DNA of 43,210 bases from CAZNVB01 sp964651495 (GTDB lineage: Bacteria; Acidobacteriota; Aminicenantia; Aminicenantales; UBA8522). The stretch spans positions 1 through 43,210 of the forward strand of contig CAZYWP010000009.1 in NCBI GenBank assembly GCA_964651495.1, read 5' to 3'. Every line of letters starts with the position of its first letter. The first letter of the stretch is position 1. Position numbers and translations under genes: made by a program. Of the stretch, positions 25,286 to 33,062 are shown piece after piece. The notes under the pieces are model-generated. The model worked only from the letters and a program-made list of their open reading frames with translations. It was not told where the DNA came from and searched no databases.

Positions 25286-26757
25286 ATGGATATTGAAGAC
25301 CGGCTTAGGCTCTGGAAAAAGGAGAGGTCGTCCAGGACGAGAGCGGACTCGATCGCTGAGACCTGGCGGAAGATGGAAAAGAGGAGCGATATCTCCACTA
25401 AGGAGAAGCTGGAAAGGCTGCTCAGCCTGACTCGGACGGAGAAGGGGCGGAAGGCCGAAACGGCCCGTCCCGAGCCACTGCCGAAACCGCCCTACCAGGT
25501 CTTCGAGAACCATTTTCGTCTTCAGACGAAATACGGGCGGATCACGCTTTCCTCCGGCCTGGCGATCAGCGGCGAAGTCCTGGCGCTCCTGAGCCGGAAC
25601 CCCGCTTTTTCCGAGCAGGACCTGTCCTCGGCACTTTTTCTCGACCTCGAGACGACCGGGCTCTCCGGCGGCGCGGGAGTCGTTCCCTTTCTCGTTGGCC
25701 TCGGATACTACCGGGAAGGGCAATTCCATCTGCTCCAATTCTTTCTGGGCGAACTGGCCGAAGAGGAAAACATGATCCTTGAACTCGGACGGTTCTTCGC
25801 CCGGACGGATTTCCGTTCGCTGGTCACGTTCAACGGGAAAGCGTTTGACCTGCCCCTTCTCGAGACCCGCTTCACACTCCACAGGGCGGCGTTTCCGCTC
25901 GGCGGGCTGCCGCATCTCGACTTTCTTTTCTCGGCCCGCAGCCTCTGGAGCCATAAGCAGGAGAGCTGCCGGCTGTATCATCTGGCCCGGGAGGTCCTGA
26001 CCGCAGAGCGGGAGGAGGACATCCCCTCCGCTGAAATTCCCGCCCGCTATTTCGAATACTTGAGGACGGGCGATTTTTCGCTCATTGAACCTGTTTTGTA
26101 TCACAACCAGGAAGACCTGCTTTCGCTCCTGGGCGTCGTCATCGTCGGGGCCGGATTCCTCTCCGAGGCAGCTATGGGTGAAGAGGAAACTGCGGCCGAT
26201 GCAATGGACCTGTTCGGCGCGGCCAAGATCCTGGNNNNNNNNNNNNNNNNNNNNNNNNNNNNNNNNNNNNNNNNNNNNNNNNNNNNNNNNNNNNNNNNNN
26301 NNNNNNNNNNNNNNNNNNNNNNNNNNNNNNNNNNGAAGAGGAAACTGCGGCCGATGCAATGGACCTGTTCGGCGCGGCCAAGATCCTGGAAAAAGCGGGC
26401 GCCACGGAGAAATCGGTCCGGCTCATGCATCGCGCTTTGGAGGGCCGCCTTTCGGAGGAGGTCGCGCTCCAGGCCAAAAAAAAGCTGGCTCATCATTTCA
26501 AAAAAAATAGAGAGTGGGATAAGGCGATCAGCCTCTGGCAGCAGATGACACCGCTGCATCAGTTGTCCTGTTTCCGCGAGCTGGCCATGCATTACGAGCA
26601 CAGGGCAAAGGACTATGCCAAAGCCGCGGCTGTCGCCGAAGAGGGCCTGAGCCAGGCGGCGGGAGTTTCCCGAAGCTACGAGCAGGATTTTTCGCACCGG
26701 CTGGAAAGATTGCGCGGCAAAATCAGCCGGCGGGGGGTCGACGGGGAACGGCGGTGA
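25286..26757 (+). CDS. YprB-like RNase-H-fold exonuclease domain protein (split by an assembly gap)
   Basis: Joining the two halves gives a 438-residue protein. Residues about 110-330 form an RNase-H-like/DEDD exonuclease domain of the YprB type: ALFLDLETTGLSGGAG supplies the D-x-E pair, VTFNGKAFDLPLLETRF the next aspartate, and YHNQEDLLSL the last acidic residue. The N-terminal 90 residues are charged and helical. The C-terminal 120 residues look like TPR-type helical pairs. The gene contains 100 N and an exact 55-bp duplication. Removing N plus one copy (155 bp) restores one frame, so the gene is most likely intact in the organism. Its end overlaps the fur-family start (GTGA). The nucleic acid substrate is unknown. 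Confidence 0.8.
26180..26389. repeat. 55-bp duplication flanking the scaffold gap
   Basis: Bases 26180-26234 and 26335-26389 are identical over 55 bp and meet the N-run exactly at its edges. This is the signature of two contigs whose overlapping ends were not merged at scaffolding. It is an assembly artefact, not a biological repeat. Confidence 0.93.
26235..26334. other. Assembly gap of exactly 100 N
   Basis: A fixed-size N placeholder lying between two copies of the same 55 bp. The true gap length is probably negative (an overlap), so no sequence is likely missing. Confidence 0.95.
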
Positions 26758-27188
26758 ATAGAGAGTTTCAGAAATTCGGGGCCTATCTTCGCAGCCGCGG
26801 CCTGAAGCTGACCCGGACCCGGGGGCTGATTTTTCGGGAGATCTTTGCCCGGCCGGCGCTCCACCCCAACGCCCAAGAGATTCATCAGAGGTTGAGGGCA
26901 CAAAAAAAGCGAGTCTCCCTGGCCACGATCTATCGCACCCTCAATCTGCTCGTCAAGAGCGGACTGGTGAGCTCCATCGACCTGGGGGAAGACCACAGCC
27001 ACTTTGAGCCCGAAGGCGGCCAGGCGGCCCATGGTCATCTCATCTGTCTTTCCTGCGGGAAAGTCCTTGAATTCAGCCAGGCCGAAATTCAGGGGGCTAT
27101 CGACAGGATTGGAGGGGAAAAGGGCTACCAGCTGGACAAATTTTCCATCCAGGTTTTCGGGTTCTGCCGGGATTGCGGAAAAAAATAG
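26754..27188 (+). CDS. Fur-family metal-responsive regulator
   Basis: A 144-residue Fur-superfamily repressor. The winged-helix part is at residues 1-85 (LKLTRTRGLIFREIFARP, VSLATIYRTLNLLVKSGLV). The dimerisation and metal domain follows: DHSHFEPEG, HGHLICLSCGKVLEF and the closing CRDCG give two CxxC pairs for the structural zinc and histidines for the sensory metal. Fur, Zur and PerR cannot be told apart with confidence. The start GTG 26754 overlaps the exonuclease stop by 4 nt. No obvious Fur box was found next to the neighbouring promoters. Confidence 0.92.
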   Translation: MNREFQKFGAYLRSRGLKLTRTRGLIFREIFARPALHPNAQEIHQRLRAQKKRVSLATIYRTLNLLVKSGLVSSIDLGEDHSHFEPEGGQAAHGHLICLSCGKVLEFSQAEIQGAIDRIGGEKGYQLDKFSIQVFGFCRDCGKK

Positions 27189-27247
27189 CCCGGACTATAT
27201 TCCTTCCTCTCACCTCATCTTGACGAGTTGAGCAGTCTCATCACCAT

Positions 27248-29977
27248 TCATAATGGAAGGCAGAGGTTTACGTTGGCTCTGGCGATTCTTTTTCTCAACA
27301 TGGCCTTGACGATCTCCATGCCCAAAAAGACAAAGACGCTGAACCCGAAAATGATTCCGAGATCGGATAGAGTCGGCATAAGGATGCCGAAGGAATTTCG
27401 GATTGAAGGAACCCGGATGAGAGAAGAGACCAGAATAAGCTCCCAGGCAATGGCCAGAATAAGCCAACGATGGGGCGGAACTTTAAAAACGCTGAACCTG
27501 AGGGAGCGGAAGTTGAGAACAATGACCAGCTCCACGATGATGAATAGGAAGAAAATTTCCGTTCGGGCGTGTTCGATGTGCGAAAATTCATGAAAAAAGA
27601 GAAGATAGAAAAAGGGCGTTTCGATAAACAAGGCCATCAGGAGGAATACTCTAACATCATATGAAAAAACGCTTTCCCGGGGGTTTCTTGGCGGCCGCTC
27701 CATGATATCCGGATCGGGCGGGGCGATGCCCAGGGCCAGGGCGGGCAGTCCGTCCGTGGCGAGGTTGATATAAAGGATTGCTGCTGCGAGGAGGGGAAGA
27801 TGGTCGGGGCCTTTGACGAGGACGATGCCGCCGATAACGGCGACCTCAGTGATGTTGCAGCGTAAGAGATAGGTTAGATATTTCTTGATATTGTCGTAAA
27901 TCCACCGTCCGCGTTCGATGGCTTTCAAGATCGTAGCGAAATTGTCATCGCTGAGGACGATGTCGGCAGCGTCTTTGGTGACCTCGGTGCCCGTGATTCC
28001 CATGGCGATCCCAATATCGGCCTGCTTGAGAGCCGGAGCGTCGTTCACTCCGTCGCCCGTCATGGCTACGACATCACCCCGGCTCTGCCACGCCTTGACG
28101 ATCTTAAGCTTGTCGATCGGCGAAACCCTGGCATAGACAGTGACACGATCAACGATCTTTTCCAGCCCTTCCTGCGGCATTCTGGCCAGTTCCGCGCCGT
28201 TCAAGATGATGTCCCCCTCTTTATAAATGCCGATCTCTTCGGCGATTGCCCTGGCGGTGATCTCGTGGTCTCCTGTGATCATGACCGTCCTGATCTTGAT
28301 TTTCTGGCAGGTCCTGACGGCCTCGACGGCCTCGGGCCGGGGCGGGTCCATCATGCCGGCCAGGCCGAGGAAGGTCATGTCCTGTTCGTCCGCTTCCCCG
28401 CAGCAGGAAGTGCCCGGGGGAAGGCGTCGCAAAGCCACCCCGAGCACCCGCAGGGCCGCGTCGGCCATGTCGTGATTTGCCCGGAGCACGGCTTCTTTGT
28501 CCTTTTCGGTGAAGGGACGAGCCCCTTCTGCAATCAGATACTGAGTGCAGCGGCCGACGACCTCCTCGGGAGCGCCCTTCATAAAGGCCACCTTTTGTCC
28601 GTCCGGCTCTTCGTGGATGGTGGTCATCCGTTTGCGCTCCGAGCTGAACGGAATTTCCTCGACCCGGGGAAAGGCCAGCCGGGTTTCCGCGATGTTTAGG
28701 CCGGCTTTGGCGGCGGCCACGAGCAGGGCACCTTCAGTGGGATCGCCCTTGATCGTCCATTTGCCCTGGCTCTCTTGCAGGTTGGAATCGTTGCAGAGAA
28801 GAGAAGCACGGAGGAGGGTGATTAGAGGCGAGTCTTCACCGATGCCGGCCGGGTCCACGCCATGCAATTCCCCTACCGGATCGTACCCGGCTCCTCCGAC
28901 TTGAATCACCTGTCCGGCGGAATAGATACGGCGGACGGTCATTTCACCTCTTGTCAGTGTCCCGGTTTTATCGGAGCAAATGACGGTCGTGCAGCCGAGG
29001 GTCTCTACGGCCGGCATCTTGCGCACCAGGGCGTTTCTCTTGGCCATCTGGTGCATGCCGATGGCCAAAGCGCCTGTTACGATGGCGGTAAGGGCCTCGG
29101 GAACTGCGGCGATGGCCAGAGCGACAGCGAACATGACCGACTCGATAAGGAATTTCAGGCTGATCTGGCCGAAAAGCGCCTCCCGGACCGTGCTCACTCC
29201 GGCCACGAGAACGCAGATCGAGACGGCCAGGATGCCGAGCCATTTGCCGATTTCCTCCGTCCTCTTCTCGAGAGGCGTTTTTTTGGTCTCGGCGGCCGCC
29301 ACTGCCTCGGCGATCTTGCCGAACTCCGTCCTCATGCCGGTCGCGGTTACAGCCGCCCGGCCGCGGCCATAGGTGACGATTGTCCCGGCAAAGACCATGT
29401 TTTTCCGGTCGTTGATGGACGAGCTCTCGGGCAGGGGGTCGCGCTCCTTGCGCACGGGGATGGATTCGCCCGTTAGGGCGGCCTCATCGCACTCCAGGGA
29501 CCTGACTTCGACGACTCGGGCGTCGGCCGGCAGCTTGTCTCCGGCCTCGAGAAGAAGGATATCGCCGGGGACGAGATTCCGGGACGGGATATCCTCTTCT
29601 TTTCCGTCCCTGAGCACGGTGGAGGTGGGGGAGAGGAGCTTTTTGAGTGCCTCCAGGGCCTTCTCAGCCTTGTACTCCTGGACAAACCCGAGCACAGCGC
29701 TGAACATGACGATGGCGGCGATCATCACGGCGTCGAGCATCTCGCCGACCAGCAGCGAAAGCACGGTAGCCGCCAGGAGAATAATGATCAGCAGGTTCTT
29801 AAACTGACCGATAAAGAGGGCCAGGGGAGAGGTCCTCTTTTCTTTCCTGAGTTCGTTGTAGCCGAACTCGTCCAGGCGCTGTCTGACCTCTTCTGCAGAC
29901 AGGCCCCGGTGGGAGTCGGACCGGAGCGCTCGCAGGGTCTCCTCAGCGCTCACGGTATGCCAGGCAATGGTCTCCAT
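27248..29977 (-). CDS. P-type cation-transporting ATPase, Ca2+ (SERCA/PMR1) type
   Basis: A 909-residue P2-type ATPase that would pump Ca2+ (or Mn2+) out of the cytoplasm. The N-terminal cation-ATPase domain reads LSAEEVRQRLDEFGYNEL. The actuator loop is DEAALTGES. TM4 reads AIAAVPEALTAIVTGAL, with the Ca-binding glutamate kept although the usual PEGLP is PEALT. ICSDKTGTLT carries the phosphorylated aspartate D336. MTGDGVNDAPALKQADIG is the hinge, and ILYINLATDGLPALALG gives the TM6 Asn and Asp ligands. A longer frame reaches 30043, but ATG 29977 has AAAAAGGTG before it and lies after the promoter. It ends convergent to the Fur gene and is divergent from the pilus operon. Confidence 0.92.
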   Translation of the reverse strand: METIAWHTVSAEETLRALRSDSHRGLSAEEVRQRLDEFGYNELRKEKRTSPLALFIGQFKNLLIIILLAATVLSLLVGEMLDAVMIAAIVMFSAVLGFVQEYKAEKALEALKKLLSPTSTVLRDGKEEDIPSRNLVPGDILLLEAGDKLPADARVVEVRSLECDEAALTGESIPVRKERDPLPESSSINDRKNMVFAGTIVTYGRGRAAVTATGMRTEFGKIAEAVAAAETKKTPLEKRTEEIGKWLGILAVSICVLVAGVSTVREALFGQISLKFLIESVMFAVALAIAAVPEALTAIVTGALAIGMHQMAKRNALVRKMPAVETLGCTTVICSDKTGTLTRGEMTVRRIYSAGQVIQVGGAGYDPVGELHGVDPAGIGEDSPLITLLRASLLCNDSNLQESQGKWTIKGDPTEGALLVAAAKAGLNIAETRLAFPRVEEIPFSSERKRMTTIHEEPDGQKVAFMKGAPEEVVGRCTQYLIAEGARPFTEKDKEAVLRANHDMADAALRVLGVALRRLPPGTSCCGEADEQDMTFLGLAGMMDPPRPEAVEAVRTCQKIKIRTVMITGDHEITARAIAEEIGIYKEGDIILNGAELARMPQEGLEKIVDRVTVYARVSPIDKLKIVKAWQSRGDVVAMTGDGVNDAPALKQADIGIAMGITGTEVTKDAADIVLSDDNFATILKAIERGRWIYDNIKKYLTYLLRCNITEVAVIGGIVLVKGPDHLPLLAAAILYINLATDGLPALALGIAPPDPDIMERPPRNPRESVFSYDVRVFLLMALFIETPFFYLLFFHEFSHIEHARTEIFFLFIIVELVIVLNFRSLRFSVFKVPPHRWLILAIAWELILVSSLIRVPSIRNSFGILMPTLSDLGIIFGFSVFVFLGMEIVKAMLRKRIARANVNLCLPL

Positions 29978-30005
29978 GTGAACACCTTTTTCCTTGAAGC
30001 GGCTC

Positions 30006-30014
30006 ATTATATCA
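30006..30014 (-). promoter_or_regulatory. Extended -10 promoter of the Ca2+ ATPase gene
   Basis: TGATATAAT on the minus strand (30014-30006), a perfect extended -10 element; the -35 region is a weak T-run. The start near 29999 leaves about 22 nt before ATG 29977 with a ribosome-binding site. Confidence 0.65.
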
Positions 30015-30225
30015 AAGAAAGCGTGAATAAAAAACAGCCACAAAACCGACGACTAGCCTTTAGGGGTGAGACGGGGCGGGCTGGTAGAGGAGGAAATCGG
30101 AACGATTTTCCTCAGCCGATTCATCCCCGGGGGGGATTGTTATAAATAAGGATAAAAGAGATAAATAATATCGTTCAATCCGTGTCCTTTCTGACGTGCG
30201 GAAGACGCTTAGCCGGCGCTAAGGC

Positions 30226-30254
30226 TTGATTCAAATGACGGATATCACTAAAAT
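30226..30254 (+). promoter_or_regulatory. Putative promoter of the minor-pilin operon
   Basis: TTGATT (30226-30231), 17-nt spacer, TAAAAT (30249-30254). The leader would be about 60 nt to ATG 30321. Confidence 0.55.
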
Positions 30255-30320
30255 GGGCTTGGAGACAGTGGGGCGGAATGGTCTGAAACAAGGAGTCCGT
30301 TTGGCTGATAGGGTAGGAGA

Positions 30321-30824
30321 ATGAAGAGACGCAAACGAAATCCAATGAAGGGATTCACTTTTATCGAGATCCTGCTCGTCCTCGGTATCATCGGGATATT
30401 CCTGCTCGTATCCTACCCGAGCATCCAGAACACGCTGAAAACCAGGCAGCTCGAGAACACGGCGCGGGAAATATTGACCACTATGCAGTCGGCCAAATTC
30501 CAGGCCGTCAAGCAAAAGCTGAGCTACCGCGTTCGGTTTGACAACACCCCGGGGTACTGGGTTTATCTTCTGGAACGAGAGGTTGAGGCCGATGATTGGA
30601 GGCCGATTCCGGGGGCGGTCAGGAAGACCATCCCGGCAGACTTCGTCGTCACCATCAACCTTCCCATCCAGACGGTGATCTACTCATCCCTGGGCATGGT
30701 TAAAAACTACAGCCCGGCGCAGCACAGCATTACCCTCCGGAATCCAAACCTCAGTCAGGTCAGCCAGACCAATGCCCGGACGATCAATATTTTTGCCGGG
30801 GGTTCCGTTCAATACGTTAAATAG
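30321..30824 (+). CDS. Minor pseudopilin, GspH/FimT-like
   Basis: A 167-residue prepilin. The leader KRRKRNPMKG is followed by FTFIEILLVLGIIGIFLLV, so prepilin peptidase would cut between G and F and methylate the Phe; Glu at mature position 5 is present. The C-terminal part is a small beta-rich head (WVYLLEREVEADDWRPIPG; final strand NIFAGGSVQYVK), typical of GspH/FimT-type minor pilins. ATG 30321 has GGTAGGAG directly before it, with rather short spacing; ATG 30345 would leave a two-residue leader and has no ribosome-binding site. First gene of the five-gene pilus unit. Confidence 0.85.
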   Translation: MKRRKRNPMKGFTFIEILLVLGIIGIFLLVSYPSIQNTLKTRQLENTAREILTTMQSAKFQAVKQKLSYRVRFDNTPGYWVYLLEREVEADDWRPIPGAVRKTIPADFVVTINLPIQTVIYSSLGMVKNYSPAQHSITLRNPNLSQVSQTNARTINIFAGGSVQYVK

Positions 30825-30839
30825 AGGGAGGCGATCGAG

Positions 30840-31337
30840 ATGCCAGAGAAGACAAAAGGCAAAGCGCGGGGCCCGGGGAGACGGGCCGGGTTTACGCTCG
30901 TCGAGGTCGTTGTCGGGATCGCCCTCATCGGCGTCGCCGTGCTCGGGCTGGCCCAGATGTTCACTCTCGGTGTCATGAACAATTTGCGTTCGGACCGGAT
31001 CACCACCGCCTCCTTCCTGGCCCAGCAGCAGGTGGACTTCTTGCGGAACCTGACAGGCGGAGAAATCTCCCTTATACCCGCCGGGGCTGATGCCGGGGTC
31101 GACGTCGACGGCGATGGGACGCCGGATGTGATCAAGGACCAGTTGATCGATATTAACAACGATAATCAGGACGATTACCGGCGAATCACGGAGGTCCAAG
31201 CCTCCGGCGGAACGCTCTGGCTGGTGGATGTGCTGGTGTTCACCCGGGAGCAGTTCGGGTTTTCGAAAAACGAACTGCGTCAATTTCCCGGCCGCCATCA
31301 GGTCAGGGTTAGCGTCAGCACGGTGATCAGTCGCTAA
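30840..31337 (+). CDS. Minor pilin, PilV-like
   Basis: A 165-residue prepilin with a long basic leader ending RRAG, then FTLVEVVVGIALIGVAVLGL, so the cleavage site, Glu5 and hydrophobic helix are all present. The globular part carries two Asp-rich loops resembling EF-hand or dockerin calcium loops, DVDVDGDGTPD (about residue 84) and DINNDNQDD (about 104). The GGGAGG ribosome-binding site precedes ATG 30840, 16 nt after the previous gene. It occupies the PilV position in the minor-pilin order. Confidence 0.82.
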   Translation: MPEKTKGKARGPGRRAGFTLVEVVVGIALIGVAVLGLAQMFTLGVMNNLRSDRITTASFLAQQQVDFLRNLTGGEISLIPAGADAGVDVDGDGTPDVIKDQLIDINNDNQDDYRRITEVQASGGTLWLVDVLVFTREQFGFSKNELRQFPGRHQVRVSVSTVISR

Positions 31338-31358
31338 ATGATTTTTGGCGGGGATACC

Positions 31359-32483
31359 ATGAGCAAGATCATTCCTCAGCGGAAACAAAGAAAAAGTCGT
31401 CAATCGTTCCGGGCGGGGTTCACCCTGGCCGAGCTTCTGGTGGGGAGCACGGTGATGCTGGTGGCGATCTTGGCCGCTCTAGCTCTTTACACCAGGAGCA
31501 ATAAGGTGGCCGTCGACCAGAACATGTACGCCGAGCTCCAGCATGACGTCCGTTCGGGCATGTTCATCATCACCCGAGACCTGCGGATGGCCGGCGTGGG
31601 GCTGCCCTTTGAGTTCCGGGCTTATTATTTTGAAGGGACCGATAACGAGACCCAGGGGAGTGAAGTCGTCCAGCCCGACCGGCTGGTCCTGATGGGAAAT
31701 CTCGAAAACCCCCTGAACCTTCCCATATTCAGTTACTCGGGATCTTCGATCAACCTGGCGGTCGATGACTACAGCTTTGAACAGTATCCCTATCCCGATG
31801 AGTTTTATGACGATAAAATATGTCTGGTCCTGCCCAACCCCGCCTCCACCTGCCGCGCCGGCGAAATCCGGCAGATCACCCATGTTACCCATAGCACGGG
31901 GGGGGGAAACGAGAAGTTGAATTTTTCCCCGGGGCCGGCGCCTGGGATTAACCCTCCTGGGGGACTTTCCGACACCTGCGGTCAATCCAGCGATTTTGAG
32001 GGCGGGCTGGTCACCTTTATCGACGTCAAGGATATCTGGCTCGACCTCACCGGAAATTATCCGGGATTGACGGCCGGCCAGAGAGGCTATATCGGCAACG
32101 GACAGGGCAACATCCTCTACCTGACTTATAACGGTGACCACATGCCCATGGCCCAGAACGTCGAAAACCTCCAATTCGAGTACAATGGAGACCTCAACCA
32201 AGACGGACGCCTGGATGGTTTTCTACCCTGGAACGATACCTGGATGCTCGACGAGGTCAGCCGGATCCAGCAGATCCGCATCCTGATCCTGGGCCGGACG
32301 CCGCGGCCTTTTGTCAGCCTGTCCGGGAGCGGGCCGGCGAATCTCAACATCTACCAGCGGCCGATGATTTCCAATGACGTCGTCGCCGCCACCCAGCCGG
32401 ACCGACGCAAGAGGTTCCTGCTTGAATCCAGCTCCAACGTCAGGAACCTGACCCTGAACCTTTACAATTCGGGCACGCGATAA
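31359..32483 (+). CDS. Minor pilin, PilW-like
   Basis: A 374-residue prepilin (381 if ATG 31338 is used). Leader QSFRAG is followed by FTLAELLVGSTVMLVAILAA, then ELQHDVRSGMFIITRDLRMAG, a stretch typical of PilW. The large C-terminal head contains FEYNGDLNQDGRLDGFLP, again a calcium-loop-like DxNxDG motif. GGCGGGG before 31359 is a modest ribosome-binding site; ATG 31338 follows the previous stop immediately, so either start is possible. PilW with PilV, PilX and PilY1 forms the initiating tip complex in type IV pili of known systems. Confidence 0.82.
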   Translation: MSKIIPQRKQRKSRQSFRAGFTLAELLVGSTVMLVAILAALALYTRSNKVAVDQNMYAELQHDVRSGMFIITRDLRMAGVGLPFEFRAYYFEGTDNETQGSEVVQPDRLVLMGNLENPLNLPIFSYSGSSINLAVDDYSFEQYPYPDEFYDDKICLVLPNPASTCRAGEIRQITHVTHSTGGGNEKLNFSPGPAPGINPPGGLSDTCGQSSDFEGGLVTFIDVKDIWLDLTGNYPGLTAGQRGYIGNGQGNILYLTYNGDHMPMAQNVENLQFEYNGDLNQDGRLDGFLPWNDTWMLDEVSRIQQIRILILGRTPRPFVSLSGSGPANLNIYQRPMISNDVVAATQPDRRKRFLLESSSNVRNLTLNLYNSGTR

Positions 32484-32496
32484 AAGGGGCAAGACG

Positions 32497-33045
32497 ATGA
32501 ACTCAAAACGAAGCCAGAAAGAGCGGGGTGCCGGACTGATCATCCTCATCATGGTTACGGCTTTCCTGCTGGCGGTCGGCCTCCTTCTCGTTTTCGTCAC
32601 CGGCACAGGACCCGTGGTGGCCGGCAACATCCGGATGCAAGAACGGGCGTTCAACGCCGCCGAGGCGGGCTTCGACGCGGCCTGGCAATTTCTGAGCGAA
32701 AACATCATGGGCGGCTCGGTGGGGGATTTTTCGAGCCTTTACCGGACGACCTTCGACGGCCAGCCCGGGCTCGACCTCCCGGACAGCGAATACTATTTCC
32801 GCAAGAGGACGGACCAGGAACTGGTGGCGGATGTTGTGACGAACCACGCCATTCCGACCGACGCGCTGTTTGTCGAGCAGGCGCTGCTAAATGACCCCTC
32901 GCTTGCCTACACGGTATTCATTATCAATGACGAAGCCATGTTCGGCGTCACGCCGAACGACCGTGACTGTATCCTCGTCTGCATTGGCCGGGCGGGGAAC
33001 GATACCTTTGCCCGGATCGAAGTCGAGATCGAAATACAAAATTAG
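32497..33045 (+). CDS. PilX-like pilus assembly protein
   Basis: A 182-residue protein with RGAGLIILIMVTAFLLAVG near the N-terminus and RMQERAFNAAEAGFDAAWQF after it, the hallmark of PilX N-terminal domains. It lacks the usual Gly-Phe cleavage pair and Glu5, having GAGLIILI instead, as PilX proteins commonly deviate. The head is small. It starts 13 nt after pilW with GGGG before the ATG and is followed 17 nt later by the PilY1-like gene. Confidence 0.78.
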   Translation: MNSKRSQKERGAGLIILIMVTAFLLAVGLLLVFVTGTGPVVAGNIRMQERAFNAAEAGFDAAWQFLSENIMGGSVGDFSSLYRTTFDGQPGLDLPDSEYYFRKRTDQELVADVVTNHAIPTDALFVEQALLNDPSLAYTVFIINDEAMFGVTPNDRDCILVCIGRAGNDTFARIEVEIEIQN

Positions 33046-33062
33046 GATAAAAGGAAGCGACC

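Larger units (their letters stand above)
29978..30320. other. Divergent intergenic region between Ca2+ ATPase and pilus operon
   Basis: About 340 bases with no supported gene. It carries the ATPase promoter near 30006-30014 (leftward) and the pilin promoter at 30226-30254 (rightward). An A/T-rich patch at 30139-30175 separates them, and a GC-rich G-run lies at 30127-30136. No clear hairpin terminator was seen. Confidence 0.6.

Noticed and set aside
26180..26389. Direct repeat as a possible mobile element target-site duplication
   Set aside because: The copies border an exact 100-N placeholder inside one gene; contig-end overlap explains them.
29978..30043. N-terminal extension of the Ca2+ ATPase
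   Set aside because: It contains the TGATATAAT promoter; ATG 29977 has a proper ribosome-binding site and matches the family start.
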